NCBI GenBank assembly: GCA_036346275.1
Contig: CM070725.1
Span: forward strand, 11,876,716-11,940,715
Direction: 5' to 3'
From: Otatea glauca
Taxonomy: Eukaryota > Streptophyta > Magnoliopsida > Poales > Poaceae
DNA length: 64,000 bases
Shown here: positions 9,848 through 22,926 of the stretch, piece after piece
How the letters are laid out: each line of letters begins with the position of its first letter
How positions within the stretch are numbered: the stretch's first letter is position 1
The notes under the pieces: model-generated
The model's input: the letters and a program-made list of their open reading frames with translations, nothing else
What the model was told of the DNA's origin: nothing
Database searches by the model: none
Position numbers and translations under genes: made by a program

Positions 9848-12800
9848 TCACCTTCTATACAAAGCCTTGATATCCTGACGCATGGTCTTGCTCTCCAACA
9901 ATTCATCTCCAGAGTCACCAATATCAACTTGATTCAGTTTGAAGTCTTCAGTAGTGCAGTGCTCACTCCATTCAAACCATAGCTTTGGTATGACTTCTTT
10001 CTTGAATGCGGTTTCATGGAATCCCTCCTCTGGAGAATCAGCAGCGATAAGCCTGTACACAAAAACTTTCTTCTTCTGTCCGGGCCTGAATGCGCGCCCA
10101 ATTGCCTGACGAGTAACAGATGGGTTCAGATGAACATCTAGAATGACAACTCTGGATGCGCCCACAAGGGAGATGCCCTCCCCACATGCCTTGATGGAAC
10201 CAAACAGAACTTTTGCACCGGCAGAGCTGTTAAACCGATCCATCGCCAATTCTCTGTCTTCTGTGCTAGTATCACCAGATATCACAAAGATCTCCTTTCC
10301 AACATGCCAGCCCCTCATCTTAACCAGCAGCCTTTCCAAAAATTTCATGGGAAGTATATATTGACTAAAAGCAAGCACTTTCTCTCCGGCAGAATTAGCA
10401 AGGGACAGAATATTGAGGAAAAATATGGCCTTCGTCCCATCTCTCACCTTGATAGACCTGATCAAACTATCAACGGCAGCATCCGTCAAGTTTTTAGCCC
10501 TATCCACAGCATTGCCTTCTGAAAGTTCTGACAGACAAGGATGAATGTACAGTGCAGTCCCTACTGCATTTCTCTTGAACTTATCATACGCTTCAATCTT
10601 GTGAAGAATGTCTTTCTGCTTGGGAGTGAGCTCCAAGAACACACTGAAGTCTACTAAGCCAGGTAGTTCATCTAATATGTCACCCTTATAGTAGTGAAGC
10701 ACATCTTTTGTTAGTTCTCTAAGACTTCTAATAACATGAGCTTTCCTCGTGAAGTTGTCATCATTCAGCAGGGTATTTTCTACTGACTCAGTGAATGCGC
10801 TGCCAACAGGCCCTTTTGAACTCCCGCGACCTGATATTGCTGCCTGACTCAATACACGTCTAACAATAGGACGGGATGACTCCATCCTGAGAAACTTTGG
10901 ATGTACGAGATTCAAGATGTTAAACACTTCCTCGACATGATTCTGGAAAAGTGTACCTGACAGGACCACTTTGCGTGGTGTTTTCACTCTCCTCAGTGAT
11001 TCTAGTACATTAGTGTCCTGATTTCTAGGTGTATGACCCTCGTCCATTATCAGTAGGTTGGGCACCATAAGCAGCCTGTCCCGGCATGCCGCTGCAACGT
11101 TGCCACCCCCATCATCACAGACAATCCGGGAGAACTGCGCGTATCCAAGAAACAGTATACTCATCTTGGCTTCCCAATATTTGAGTACTTCCAATTGTTC
11201 TACTCTTTTGTCAGCCTTGACAGAATAGAAATCATACAGTGGTATGCTCTCCACTTGCCACCGTTGAAATTCCTTCTTCCATGTACCTAATATTCCTTTA
11301 GGAAGCACAACAAGGGGCCTTGCAGAGGGATGCCTCGCCATGAAGCTCTGAATGAAGCTAATAAGCATAAATGTTTTCCCTGACCCTGGGGCATGAGCGA
11401 GAATGCAACCTCCAGGATTGTCATTGACCAAATTCTTAACCAGGAAGTTGAATCCTTCCAACTGATGTGGTCGCATTTTCTTAGCATGCCTTGGATGAAT
11501 GGCAACATCTGACACTATGAAGTCCTCAGAGACACTAAAAGCACCACAGTCTATCTGATCAGCATCCATTGAACGTGCTTCATGGAAACTCGTTCTTGTC
11601 CTTGAAGCCTGATATGAGTTAAACATTAAGGTCACTTAGTTTCCCCAATTATGTTCTCTTCTATGTAAATGTACACATTTGAATTCCATGATTACCATGT
11701 AAAACGTAGCAAATACCTTATGCAAACATTCCATATTTGTTATTGAACCCATGTCTTGCAGTGTGTCCTAACTTGACTGATGTATCAGCTTCTCAATAAA
11801 GTCATATTGTTGCTAAATAGACTGTTACTAAATCCTCTACAGCAATAACAAAAGATATAATGACGAAGTCACCCCCACAAGATAAATCTCTTATAGTTTC
11901 ACAAAACACCTAGTTTTTATTGTTTCATGTTAGTCGGCATTGTGATCATGATATGTCTCACAACTTGTTGCATGCGTGTAGGATAGAATTGGCATGCAGC
12001 AAGCAGAATAAGCAGATAAATTAACAGCAGGGGTGTTTGAAAGTTTAAACTGTTGAGGGGCATGTAGGAGGATTCACGTCAAAAATTAAATTGCAGGATT
12101 TTTATTCTAAAAAAACTCCTAATTTGGGGTGTGTGCTCACAGTTTCCGCAAATTAAAATGACATGCATAAACAGAACTTTTTTGTTGCTAAAAGAACCAG
12201 GAGTTGTGAAAGTATAACACAAAATACAAACCTTTTTCCATTGATAATCAATTACTGAATCAGCGGTTCTCACAATCATACCACAGACACGGCATACATG
12301 GCCCAGATCTTCGTGAACACGAATGTCATGATTGCAGTCATTGTCCAGATCTTTTTCATTGTCTACTTGTTTTTCATTGGCTGCGTCTTCAGATGTGTCA
12401 AGCTGGACAACAAGTATAATTAAATCATTAAGGGCAAACAACACAAATTGGATAACAACAATTGAACTGAAAAGCAAGTAGGCAAATTTGTCATGATAGA
12501 TGTGGGACATTAAAATGATAAATGAATACAATTTCAACACACTAGCTTTCGTACAATGCCATATATTTCCCCGAAGAAGCAAGCAGACGAAATAAACTAG
12601 CCATGATAATTGCTTCGTGCAAAGCAGTGTTCAATCTCCAAATGAAATAATGAATGACACACTATGTATTTAAAAGCACAACCAGTGATTAACAGGCAAA
12701 AGAACTTAAAATTTTAGATTTTAGAATGTTGCAATAACAAGAGTCAAAACTCTGCGATTTTAGCTTGTACCTTTGTGCTTTCCTCAGCCAGTGCATAACA

Positions 12801-15727
12801 ATTCCAAAGATCCTCAAGACCATCACTTTCTTTTTTTGGTTTCTCCTCTTCCTCCATAGGCTTGTAGGTTACTGAGGGGCTATCAGTTCATTGTAAACCA
12901 AATGGGAAATCAACTGGTACTGGATTTGACTCACCTTTTATTTTTCTTTGTCTTGGGGCAGTTGCTGTGTCTCCATTCACCTGGGAGCTGTGGTCTAATT
13001 TCCGCCGTTTTCTCTCCATAGAAAGAGAAGCGGAAACACATGTTTCCACTATCTTCTCCACATGGCTAGCGCCCTACAGCGAGCAACAAGAGTTAAAGTT
13101 GGAATATGATGTCTTTCATCTTGCAATTGGAATAGACTCAACAAACATCAAAAAGTTCCATTAAAGCATTCCCTATTCACATGCTTTGGAAAGAATCGGA
13201 AACTGTGATGGACCGGAGGTCGAGGACCCAAACCTCCTGGGCTTGGGCGGCACCATGGTGACAGCGCACCCTAGTCCAAAGGCTCGGCGAGAGAGAGAAA
13301 GAGATTGGTTTTGATAACTTCTTGCTTAAAGAGCAATTACCGATCCGCTGGCATTATATAGCCGCCCCAAACAGATGGTTTCTAGGAGATAAACTAGTCT
13401 CTAACAAACTGCACCTAATCTGAACTCTTTAACAAAAGAATCCTAACTTAAGAAGATAACTACTCAGCTTCTGCCGAGTTTGGTGTAACCTGGGCAGCCT
13501 GTGAATGCTGGTCGCCTGCTCCTGTGCGCTTGCTCCGCTGATATGTCTTGCCCCACATGACACCCTACAAGAGGAGAGGACTATTTCATGCAACCAAGTT
13601 CTATTGAACATCTAGATGGAGGAACATAAAAATATTAATGACACTGAAAAGAAAAGGATCACAATAGTCTTCAGAGAGACCAAACGTACGACCACAAGAT
13701 TTGACACTACTTACTGGTTTGTCAGTACAGGTATGTAGAACAAGGAACAAAAGTACCAAAATGTAAAAGTGAATAGTCAGTTGAAGAACTGCAAGTGAAA
13801 GTTACATACCACCGGATCGTGAATACGCTTCTCATCAGGCCTTTTCTGCAACACAATTCTCTCAAACTGAATAGGTGGTTGCCAGCTGGCTTCCAAAGGA
13901 TTCATTGAAGCTGCGGTTTGACTATAAGGAACAATTTGATTGTTTTTGTCTCCAGCCAATTCAGATGTTGTCAGTTGTTTCTTTTTCTCAGTTGTGAACT
14001 GTTTGCTTCCTGCAGTGCTTCCCTCATCATCTGAATCAAGAATTATCATTACTATGCTGTCCTTTTTTTCTGTTTGCTCCATTGAACGATTTGTCATCCT
14101 TGCTAGCACTGCCGTACCACCAACCACAAATCCCAAGTGCAACAGGAACAGTTGCAACTCCAGCTGTAAGTACACTGCTGCTGGGCTCAGAAGCCTTCTC
14201 TTGCCTGCTGTAATATGTGCCTACAGAGAGAAGATTGATTAACATATCACAGGAGAGACCAAGTAAATTTCCATCAAGTAGCAATTCTGCTTATGTTCTA
14301 TATTCCCATGAAAAACACAAGTATCATAATAAGTTGAATATACAATGCGATTTTCCTTTTCAAAAAGTTCTAGCTGTATGAAAATATCTAACAGCGCAAA
14401 TTCATTGGAAGAAACTCCATTTTTTTAGTTAACATAATGCTGACTTCACTATTAAGGCGAATGAGAAAAATGATAGGATGTGTAGGAGGCAATTATAAGG
14501 AGGTACAATGGGTTTCATGTAGATAAGAGGACTACAGTATAAATCTAATAATACAACCGAACGCAGTGAACAAGAAGTCAGCAAAGCCAAGCCACCGCTT
14601 ATTTAAACAAGCAATCTATGAACTAACGGGTAATACTTTTCATCACTCTTAGGTTAAATTTCTTTTTTACTTCCTTATTTTTGGCATGGAGATATGCATT
14701 TCGCTTGGTACAACAAACTCAATACTAAACAAGGAAGCTTGTTTTGCGCAAAGCTAGTAGCCATACATTAGCAGTATGGCCTACAATAATACCTTAGACC
14801 AAGCTCAAAGACTTATCTTGGCTTTTAACCATGCACAGACTACCTGGCAAAAGGTAATCTAAAATGCAAAAAAAAAGGCCTAATGTGAGTGCAAGGGGTG
14901 GTACAAACACTTCAAACGAGCAAGCTGTATTCTCACAAGCCTTTCACTGAACAACTTGTGTGCATGCACAAAAGAGAAAACTTGTTTCAACACCTACACG
15001 CACATAAGGATCGAAGCTTCCAAACAACAATATACCTGAAAGAAGTAGCTGACCACAACAATCATCACCCTAATGACAAACGACATGTGTAGCTGAGCAC
15101 AATAATTCCAGCCTAGAGAATGCCTAAGCAATGTTTTTCATGGTATGAGTCAAAATGGCTTCCATCACACACATAATTCACCCACAACCATGCAAGCAGG
15201 CCATCTTCGTAAGTGTAAGCAGGGACTCCACATAAAGTACACTGTACAAGGCCATGTTTCCTTCTCTAGTTTGGCACAACAAACCAACACCCAACAGAGA
15301 GAATGTCATGAGATCAATGCCATCTACAGGTAATGAAAACTGACCAGGTTATGACGGAAGCTTAAATCACAACTTGTATTATCTCTGCTTCACATCACAT
15401 AGATGCTCAACGTTACACTTCCTAGAATTCCATTTTAGCACACACTAGAGCTGTTCCTCCAAAGAAAACCAGAAGAAGAGCAACCCAGAACCACATGAAT
15501 CAAAACCAAGCATTTGCTCAACAACCTAAATGCAGCACCGGAACCACTTAAAGACCGATCCCACCACACATAAATGAAAGATAAATTTAACCATATCCTG
15601 GGCAATCATGGCAAGGGAGGAGCAGAGCCACCACGCAATCAGATTGAGGGCGAGGGGAAGAACAAGGAGGTGGCGGGAAGCGCTCACCATGTGATGGAGA
15701 TGGTGGGTCATCGGCGACGGCGTCCAT
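9848..15727 (-). CDS. DRD1: SNF2 chromatin remodeler, DRD1/CHR35-like (RNA-directed DNA methylation)
   Basis: Putative nuclear SNF2 ATPase of the plant-specific DRD1/CLSY group. DRD1 works in the DDR complex to load RNA polymerase V for RNA-directed DNA methylation. Seven exons fit consensus splice sites: 15688-15727, 13810-14220, 13490-13564, 12935-13073, 12771-12871, 12232-12402 and 9848-11608, giving about 898 residues, close to Arabidopsis DRD1. In that model the P-loop APGSGKT is near residues 385-391, DEGH near 501-504, LSGTLFQN near 528-535, and QAIGRAFRPGQ about 80 residues from the end. Exon 6 has the CRVCG pair and exon 2 an ERIVLQKRPDEKR block typical of this subfamily. Exon 1 (start codon at 15727) ends in phase 1, which conflicts with exon 2 by one base; a T7 run at 14063-14069 is the likely cause. 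A start inside exon 2 is the alternative. CLSY3/4-like is a less likely label. Confidence 0.88.
14063..14069 (-). other. Homopolymer frameshift site in exon 2 of the DRD1-like gene
   Basis: The frame entering exon 2 from exon 1 stays open up to this A7 run (minus strand) and then meets a stop. The frame after it encodes the conserved MIILDSDDEG and ERIVLQKRP blocks and splices correctly into exon 3. One fewer A would join the two frames exactly. Confidence 0.7.
14221..15687 (-). other. Intron 1 of the DRD1-like gene
   Basis: A GTGAGC donor follows exon 1 and a CTCTCTGTAG acceptor precedes exon 2. The 1467-bp interval has no coding signal of its own and is AT-rich, as usual for plant introns. 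Confidence 0.75.
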
Positions 15728-16930
15728 TGTCAGGGTCAGAAATGGGTGAGATTCAGATTTTTTTTTCTTTTTTGAAATTGGGTGAGATTCAGAAGTTAGA
15801 AATGTTCAGAGGAGGAGAGCAGAGTAGAATTCGGCATCGCTTTGTCGATTTCATTTACCAAACCTAATCAAGGGACAGCGTGCAAGATGATGCGGGTTAT
15901 GAAGATTGGAGCTCAAATTCATTTTCAGTAATTACTATTTACCTACTGATGACAGCTGGTTGTCGTCTTTTGATTTATGTGTTTACTGTGCTATTTGTAC
16001 TTCAGTACAATAAAGGCTTTAACTTAGAGCTCAGGAAATATGTAACCCAGCTGGTGATGAATGAAAGGCTAAGGAAAAACAAAATCTCTTAGTTATATTG
16101 TAGTTGGTACCAGTAGAACCTAGTTTTTCCCTTTCCATGTCATGGCAAATCCATGGCAGCGCAGTCTGGATCCGATTCTTAGAAGTTCTAGTTGAGTGCG
16201 CTTTGATTTGGATTGGGTCCTGACACCATGGTGTTGTCATGATGCTGTCCACCATACTCCTCTGATCCCATGGCTGGTGAAAAGAGAACCTTATGCCCAA
16301 CCCCGTTGAACACTAACATATCCCATCGTTGGAGAAGAACATTGTTTCCCCATCAAAAAAGGAACATCGTTGACAAAAAAGAGAATGTGCGAAGGTGGTA
16401 GCACATTCATATGAACGTGGTACTACTAACGAAAAAGTGTTTCTCACAGCTGAATGTATTGGATATGCTGCCTACTCACAGTGAACCATGATGGAGGGCT
16501 GGATTGGTGAAACCAAACTAATGAGTTAGAACTGGCCAGTGCTGTTGCTGGTTTCTTTTCTACTAACCGTACAACTACGATAGTAGAATGATTTAGAAAA
16601 TAAGTTTTTAAGAAAAAGTTGTTTGGACACGATATTTCAAGAAAGCAGAATGATTTAGAAACTAAAATGGAGAAATTTTAAATTGTGATCGGTTGCAATG
16701 AGTAAGATTTCCAATAGGAAGTTGGATCTATGCTATGAGTCATGGCACAGAGCGCCATAGCCAGGAGTGCAAAAGGTATACAAAGTTAAAAGTGGATAGA
16801 AATTAAATAATACCAAATAGAAAATTAATAAAGGATCACAAATTATTAATGAAATTGAAAAAAAGGGTCATATGAGATTTTAGCGCTTTCTCTTAGTCCC
16901 TAGTACATATGATCTGTTTGTTGACAAAAC
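15728..16930. other. Intergenic, upstream of the DRD1-like gene
   Basis: This contains the presumed promoter and 5' untranslated region of the minus-strand gene. I see no clear TATA box at a convincing distance and no other gene. Confidence 0.5.
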
Positions 16931-16939
16931 GGGAAAAAG

Positions 16940-17165
16940 GGCAAAACATGGTGTTTCAAAAAGCAAGGATCCACATGCCAAATATAGATTGGCCGGGGTC
17001 GAGCCTTGATTTTTAAGGCCCAGAAAACTAAGCCCAATCAGGCCCATAACAAAAGTACACATTAAAAGATGGGCTTTGGCCCCAATGCAGTCATGCCATA
17101 CCGGCTTTGTAGTGTGGGCCTGAAGTAGAGCCAACCCAGACCTTGGCCCTGTCCCACTTTGAACA
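16940..17165. repeat. GGCCC-rich hAT-like short repeat
   Basis: A block of GGCCCA/TGGGCC words ends in TGAACACCTCTAG. It resembles the nonautonomous repeat with GGGCCGGGCCGGG at 28820-28950. The likely class is a hAT-type MITE, judged from composition and the end sequence only. Confidence 0.35.
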
Positions 17166-18700
17166 CCTCTAGTTGACTAGTCAGATCTGATCTACAAAGT
17201 ATAGCTAAAGAGGACTACAAATTCTTAGCCATAGCTTACAGAAAAATGTTACCTTAGACCAAGAATGAAAGCATCATTGTTTGAAGAGGAGTTGAATCTC
17301 TCACTTGTCAAGAAGGTGTGAACAATAGCTCTACGATAATAGATAACTCTAAGAAACTTAACAATCCGATCTAAGAAACTTAACAGTGAGATCTGGGAAA
17401 CTTACGTCTTTTCTTGATCAGCATACAATGATTTCCATCAGCTTAGGTTGGAGCAATGCCTCTGTATCAACTCGGTGCAGGTGGATCTACGAAGTAGAGC
17501 ATGCTCAAAGAGGAAAGAGAGCGGAAGAAGAGGCGGCGTTGTACTCTTGAGAATAAGGGTATGTGGTTTAGGTCAAGCACTCTATGTTCCCTTTTATATT
17601 GGTCGACACATGAACCCTACTTATCCTAGCCATTAAAGACAAAATCAACGATTATGGTTGCGGGAACTAACCAATTAAACATGGAAAGGAAATCATGCTT
17701 GATAATGGGCCGGGTTGATTCACGTTTAGTGGGATCGGTAACCAACTCAGAGGCTAGCCCAAAAGAACAACACATCTTTGGGTCAACAAGGTTGTTCATC
17801 ATTTGTGAGTGCGAAACTGTTTCTCTAGATGTCATAGCTCCATTCAATTTGATTTTGTGTCGCCAACTTCTTCCTTTTTGACCAGAGCAATTTTTCAAGA
17901 CCAATTCCTCTTCAAGCAGTGGTAAGCAGTGATCTTCTACACCTCTCGCCACCAAAGCTAACATGGCATATAGGCAACAATGTGATTTACTTCCATGTGA
18001 ATCATAGGCGCAGCTAGCATTCTCTCCAGATGCTACAACCATTATAGAGCTCAGGATGCCGCTAACACAAAAGTCAAATCAAATTTGAAGAGGAGGGTAT
18101 ATTTATGCATTTGTATAGTATACTTTTGCCAAATCTTTTTAATTATAATAGTGGGATTTTATGACCTAGCCAACATGAGTTTTAAAGCATAGTATTTCAT
18201 CGCCGCTAGTTTGCAATGGCATTTTTACAAACAACCAAGTTTTAAGAGCATATATGTAACTTTCATAAAATATTTGATACTGAACTCATTGGTGATATGC
18301 CCTTTAACACTGGCAACCCATTTTAATGATAATACTTCAGTCTCTGCGTACTCGCACAACAACATGAGCAACCAGCATTGTATAAACTTTGCAAATGACT
18401 TTACAAAAAGAAAAGTCAAAATTGGATACATGTCGGGCCCAAATATATAAATCCGAACCCTCGGTGTATATCGCACTAGTCCAGGATCACGCTAGTGCAC
18501 ACAGTGGTAACATAGATGAATATCACAATCATACACAGCAAAAACATAATAAAAAACTTCATTTATTAAATATAAACATGTTGACTGACCTTATGGTCGA
18601 CTTTACATGACTATGCCACATAGGGCTAAACAATAAATAGATAAACTTAAACTGTAGCAGAAAGAAAACATAATTAAACCCCTCATTATACCACATGCAA
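17166..18700. other. Intergenic, no recognised gene
   Basis: A 138-codon minus-strand open segment (17626-18042) has no domain I recognise and no supporting splice or neighbour evidence; I treat it as chance. The rest is AT-rich with no clear element borders. Confidence 0.4.
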
Positions 18701-21700
18701 CTGACAAGGCTCGCACCCTAGGCATTCGCCTCCTCCTAGTACTCCTCCAAAGCTGGTGTAGACTCCTCATCAACTAATGATTTTGTTGCGGCACGGGTGA
18801 GTACATAAAGCACTTAACAAGTTGTGCACATAATACAAGTCTAATATAACTATATGCAAGACTTATTCCAAATGAATGGCTGATATGGTTATTTTACAGT
18901 AAAGTAGCATTTACAAATGAATACAATAAATAGATTGAAATGACAATAAAACAAATAACTATAAATAATAACTTTCAGGTATTTCTCAAGTAAATTGGCA
19001 CATAGCCCTAATTAATTTCCAAGCTTTCAATGGCACAAAGCCTCCCTTCTCAAGTTTTGTTTACAAAATCTACCCTTTGACTGTAATTCCCGATTATTGT
19101 TTAATACCGAGGATACAGCTATCCGAATTGATTTACACTCTGCAGAGGTTACACACTTTACCCACATGGTATGATCAAAGTATACCGTCGACCAAAACAC
19201 GTACCCATCGACGTGCGACTAGTAGATCATAACAAAACCTTTCGAAAACTTTATCTGGACACTGACCCTCCTGATAAGCCGGACCCACTATTCCTTCCCT
19301 CACATAGAGCAGAAGAATAGGATCAAGCCTTATTGTTGGACAGATGTGTGGTCATAGCGACACACTTCCCTTTAACCGCACACACAGTTTGGTTATCCCA
19401 TCTGAGGCATCACATGTCAAGACTCAGTAGCTTGCTTAGTTAGGTCCGTCTCATTCCAGATATGTGGTTACATGATTAGCTCAGTTCAAAAGCTTACAAG
19501 GTTAAATCCTTAATTAACCGAGGCAAGACTTCCAACAAACTCTCATAGAAACCACCTCACAATCACTCATATATCATCATGTAAACATATCAACCCAGTG
19601 CCACATAGGCCCACCATAACTCACAACTCTTACCACATGCCCTAATCTAAATCATGTACCACCCCAGTTGATTATCATGCAACATATGCCATCAACAACT
19701 CAACATTATTGTGTGACAACACATGACACACCTTTTCATAAACATGTTCAATATTAGGTTAGTCAAGATTGATTTGAACTTTCAAAAGACATAAGTTAAC
19801 GTGGTATGGCTAAGCAACGACACATGATCTAACCAACCCACGTTGATATCTCTTAGCAACCAACTAATAATAAACCATCCTAGGGTGACAAATAACCATG
19901 GCATACAAATGACAAGGTAGGAATAATCCAGTTGGGTAGAATAACTAGATCCCAAACTATTTGAAAATAGTTCTAAGCATAAAAATCATGTAGTAATTTA
20001 AATCAACATAGCATTTGTAAAACTGGGTTCAACATGATCAAAGCACAACTTGCCTTGAAAAAGCTCATGTTCTTGATCTGGATCTGAATCTTGCTCTTGA
20101 GTCAACACCTCACCCTCGAACGACCCCAGCACTTCGACATATACGCAAATCAAGAGAAAATAGAAAATAAATACCAAACCAGAGAGCAAATAAACTACAA
20201 AAATCAAATAAAATTCACCATTAAATAGATCTCAATTTTACAAATTAGAAATTTGAATCACCTCAATCGGAGCTCGTATGAAGAAGAACGAGCTCTCGAA
20301 AGATTCAAAAATAAATATATATTTTCCCGAATTATTTTTATACTGGAAAATCTATTAATGACATCATAACTCTTGAGTCAACACCTCACCCTCGAACGAC
20401 CCCAGCACTTCGACGTATACGCAAATCAAGAGAAAATAGAAAATAAATACCAAACCAAAGAGCAAATAAACTACAAAAATCAAATAAAATTCACCATTAA
20501 ATAGATCTCAATTTTACAAATTAGAAATTTGAATCGCCTCAATCGGAGCTCGTATGAAGAAGAACGAGCTCTCGAAAGATTCAAAAATAAATATATATTT
20601 TCCCGAATTATTTTTATACTGGAAAATCTATTAATGACATCATCACTGACGTCAGCAAGAATAAAATAATCTGACATCAGCAAGAATAAAATCCGATGTG
20701 GCAGTGATGCGGCGTCATGTGGCGACTACTTGGCATCCAGGTGTCGATCGCCGGGACATGCCACCTCAGCCGACGGCACGCGAGGCCCTATGGTCATCGA
20801 CAGCGATGGCGGCGCTAGCGAGATCTCAGCGTCGTGAACACGATGACGCGCTTACCTTTTTCCCTGGTGCACTGGAGCGACGGCGACGACTATCGCAAAC
20901 ACCGGCGGGTTAGAGCTTCCACAAACAGTGAGCTCCAGTGGTGCTCCGGCTAGAATAGTGTGTGCACAAGGTAGATCGGGTGACGACGATTCCAACATGA
21001 CCATTCACGGGCTTCAAGCTCCACGGAAGACGGTGAGTCAACCTCTTGAACCTTGCGGCGAAGCTCAGCAAAACTAGCGAAATCTCGGTGAACAGCGACC
21101 AATCTCGACGAACTAACCTAGGGCTTGAGATCTTGAGGTCAAGGCGGTCCGGGTGCGCTCCTTTTATTGGCCAAGATGTCCACGAAGCCTCCGATTCGAG
21201 CTCGCATCCATGGCGGATACGACCAGCTCTACTCCGAGTCACCCTCGAGAGAACAACCAGCAGTCATACACGCGTCACGATCAACGCAAACGATTCACAA
21301 CAACGCGGATCAATATGGACCGGTCACGACATCCAACAGCCGCGATGCACCAGAGTTATCATAAAGCTCGATTAATCTCAGCCGTTCGCCAAGATCCAAC
21401 GGCCAAACGATGCTTCGGATTCCTGAGCCCACCTTGACCACACGATCAAGATCCGATGGCCCGCAACTAGGGTTCACAGCTTATGGGCCATAGCTGGGCC
21501 GAACCAGGCCTGGCGTGGGGATAATGGGCTGGACCCAATAGGGTTTTGTCCCAACACTGCTGAAAATATTTTCAAATCCTTTCTTATTTAAAATAATTCC
21601 AGGAATTGAAATAAGCCAAATAAAATAAAAGTATCAGAAAAATTCCAGAACAATTCTCGAAAATACTTTGAGACATATAGATCTCAAATAAAATATTTTT

Positions 21701-21877
21701 AGCAAAAGTTTATTCAAACTTTTCAAATAATTAAATAATTTCCATATTAAGCATAATTCAAAAATGTGAAACAATTCCAAATAAATTCCAAAAAAATTTA
21801 AAAACTTCCAAAAATTCACAAAATGCACAAATAAAAATTATAATTTAATAAAAGCTAAAAATTGGGATGTTACAATA
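18701..21877 (-). mobile_element. LTR-retrotransposon-like noncoding region
   Basis: The right edge, read on the minus strand, begins TGTAACATCCCAATTTTTAG, the start typical of many plant gypsy-type LTRs. The interval contains a 275-bp tandem duplication, a GC-rich block (20690-21400) and long noncoding stretches resembling untranslated parts of nonautonomous elements. No gag or pol was recognised. The left border and exact class are not determined. Confidence 0.35.
20094..20643. repeat. 275-bp tandem duplication
   Basis: Two near-identical copies lie head to tail, about 20094-20368 and 20369-20643. For example GTCAACACCTCACCCTCGAA occurs at 20101 and again at 20376. Differences are a handful of single bases. 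Confidence 0.92.
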
Positions 21878-22500
21878 CATAACCGTAAAATATTGGCATT
21901 TGCTCAAGACACTCCAAAATTGTGGTTTGGCTAGAAGGCACTCTAAATTGTGGCTATTTACCACACCACACAGTGGCCATTTAAAATAATATTATCTCAA
22001 TAAGTAGGAGAGAGAATGTGTATGAAATGCCTTATTTGCAACATCCCAAAGTTTTCATTTTTTGGCTAAAATTAGTTTACAATGCCATTTTTATGTTTTT
22101 GAGAATTTTCTGGAATTAATATGAATTTTTAAAAGTATTTTCCAATTTTCTGAATTTAACACGTATCTATTGTGATTAATTAGAGGTTAATCATAGGATG
22201 GCAATTCCCTCGTGGGGGCAGGGATATTTCCCACGGGGAAGGGGGCGTGGGCCGAACTTCCCCTGTAGGAGAATAGGGACAGGGCTGACCTTCCTTTTGT
22301 AGGCCCATGGGGACCTAGTAATAATTAAAATATATTATTTTATTTATATAGCACAGGTTTTTAATATGGGATATGTATTATTTTCTTATATATTTGGACT
22401 AAAACTTGAATAAATATATTATGATACAAATTTTGAAGCTATATTTTGAAGAAAAATACACCTAAATACTTATAAATTTATGATTAAAGTCACAGTATAA
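21878..22500. repeat. Repeat debris including a second LTR-like head
   Basis: TGCAACATCCCAAAG at about 22030 resembles the LTR start at 21877 but in opposite orientation. At 22195-22320 is a CCCCACGGGG-rich block (GGATGGCAATTCCCTCGTGG onwards) typical of a nonautonomous DNA-transposon family. No gene is seen. Confidence 0.35.
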
Positions 22501-22629
22501 TTTTTTAATATATATCCTTCTTGCATAACCATCATCCTACTACTTTGATTGCAAGTGGTAGACCATCACAACATGAAACAATGCTCATCCCAATTTCCTT
22601 TAGCCTCTCAATCTCAACTTCATCATCCT

Positions 22630-22908
22630 TATTGAGTTGCATGCACCAACCAGTTCACCTAAAAGCTTAAGCTGATGAGGAAACGTGGGCAATTCACTTA
22701 TACTTCAACACTCCCTCACGTGTAGGCTACCTCAGGCCTAGGACATGGAATAGAAGTGGGCTGCAATTATTATTTTTTAATTGCGCCAACCGGGTCTTGA
22801 ACTCGAGACCTCTTGGCTCTGATACCATATTGAGTTGCATGCACCAACCAGTTCACCCAAAAACTTAAGCTAATGAGGAAAGGTGGACAATTCACTTATA
22901 CTTCAACA
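22630..22908 (-). mobile_element. SMART/TRIM miniature LTR retrotransposon with ATCCT duplication
   Basis: A 279-bp element has two 81-bp direct repeats (22630-22710 and 22828-22908). Read on the minus strand each starts TGTTGAAGTATAAGTG. The right copy is followed by a primer-binding site TGGTATCAGAGCC (plus-strand 22815-22827). A purine-rich tract (about 22711-22735) precedes the left copy. The 5-bp sequence ATCCT flanks it on both sides (22625-22629 and 22909-22913). No coding sequence is present. Length and layout fit the SMART group of grass TRIMs. Confidence 0.93.
22815..22827 (-). other. Primer-binding site of the TRIM (initiator Met tRNA type)
   Basis: TGGTATCAGAGCC on the minus strand lies directly after the upstream 81-bp LTR. 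Confidence 0.9.
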
Positions 22909-22926
22909 ATCCTCACTCAATACAAC

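Noticed and set aside
13940..14242. Plus-strand open frame opposite DRD1-like exon 2
   Set aside because: Shadow of the minus-strand exon; hydrophobic composition is the complement of the real coding strand.
17626..18042. 138-codon minus-strand open frame
   Set aside because: No recognised domain, no splice support, flanked by repeats; kept only as a note in the intergenic entry.
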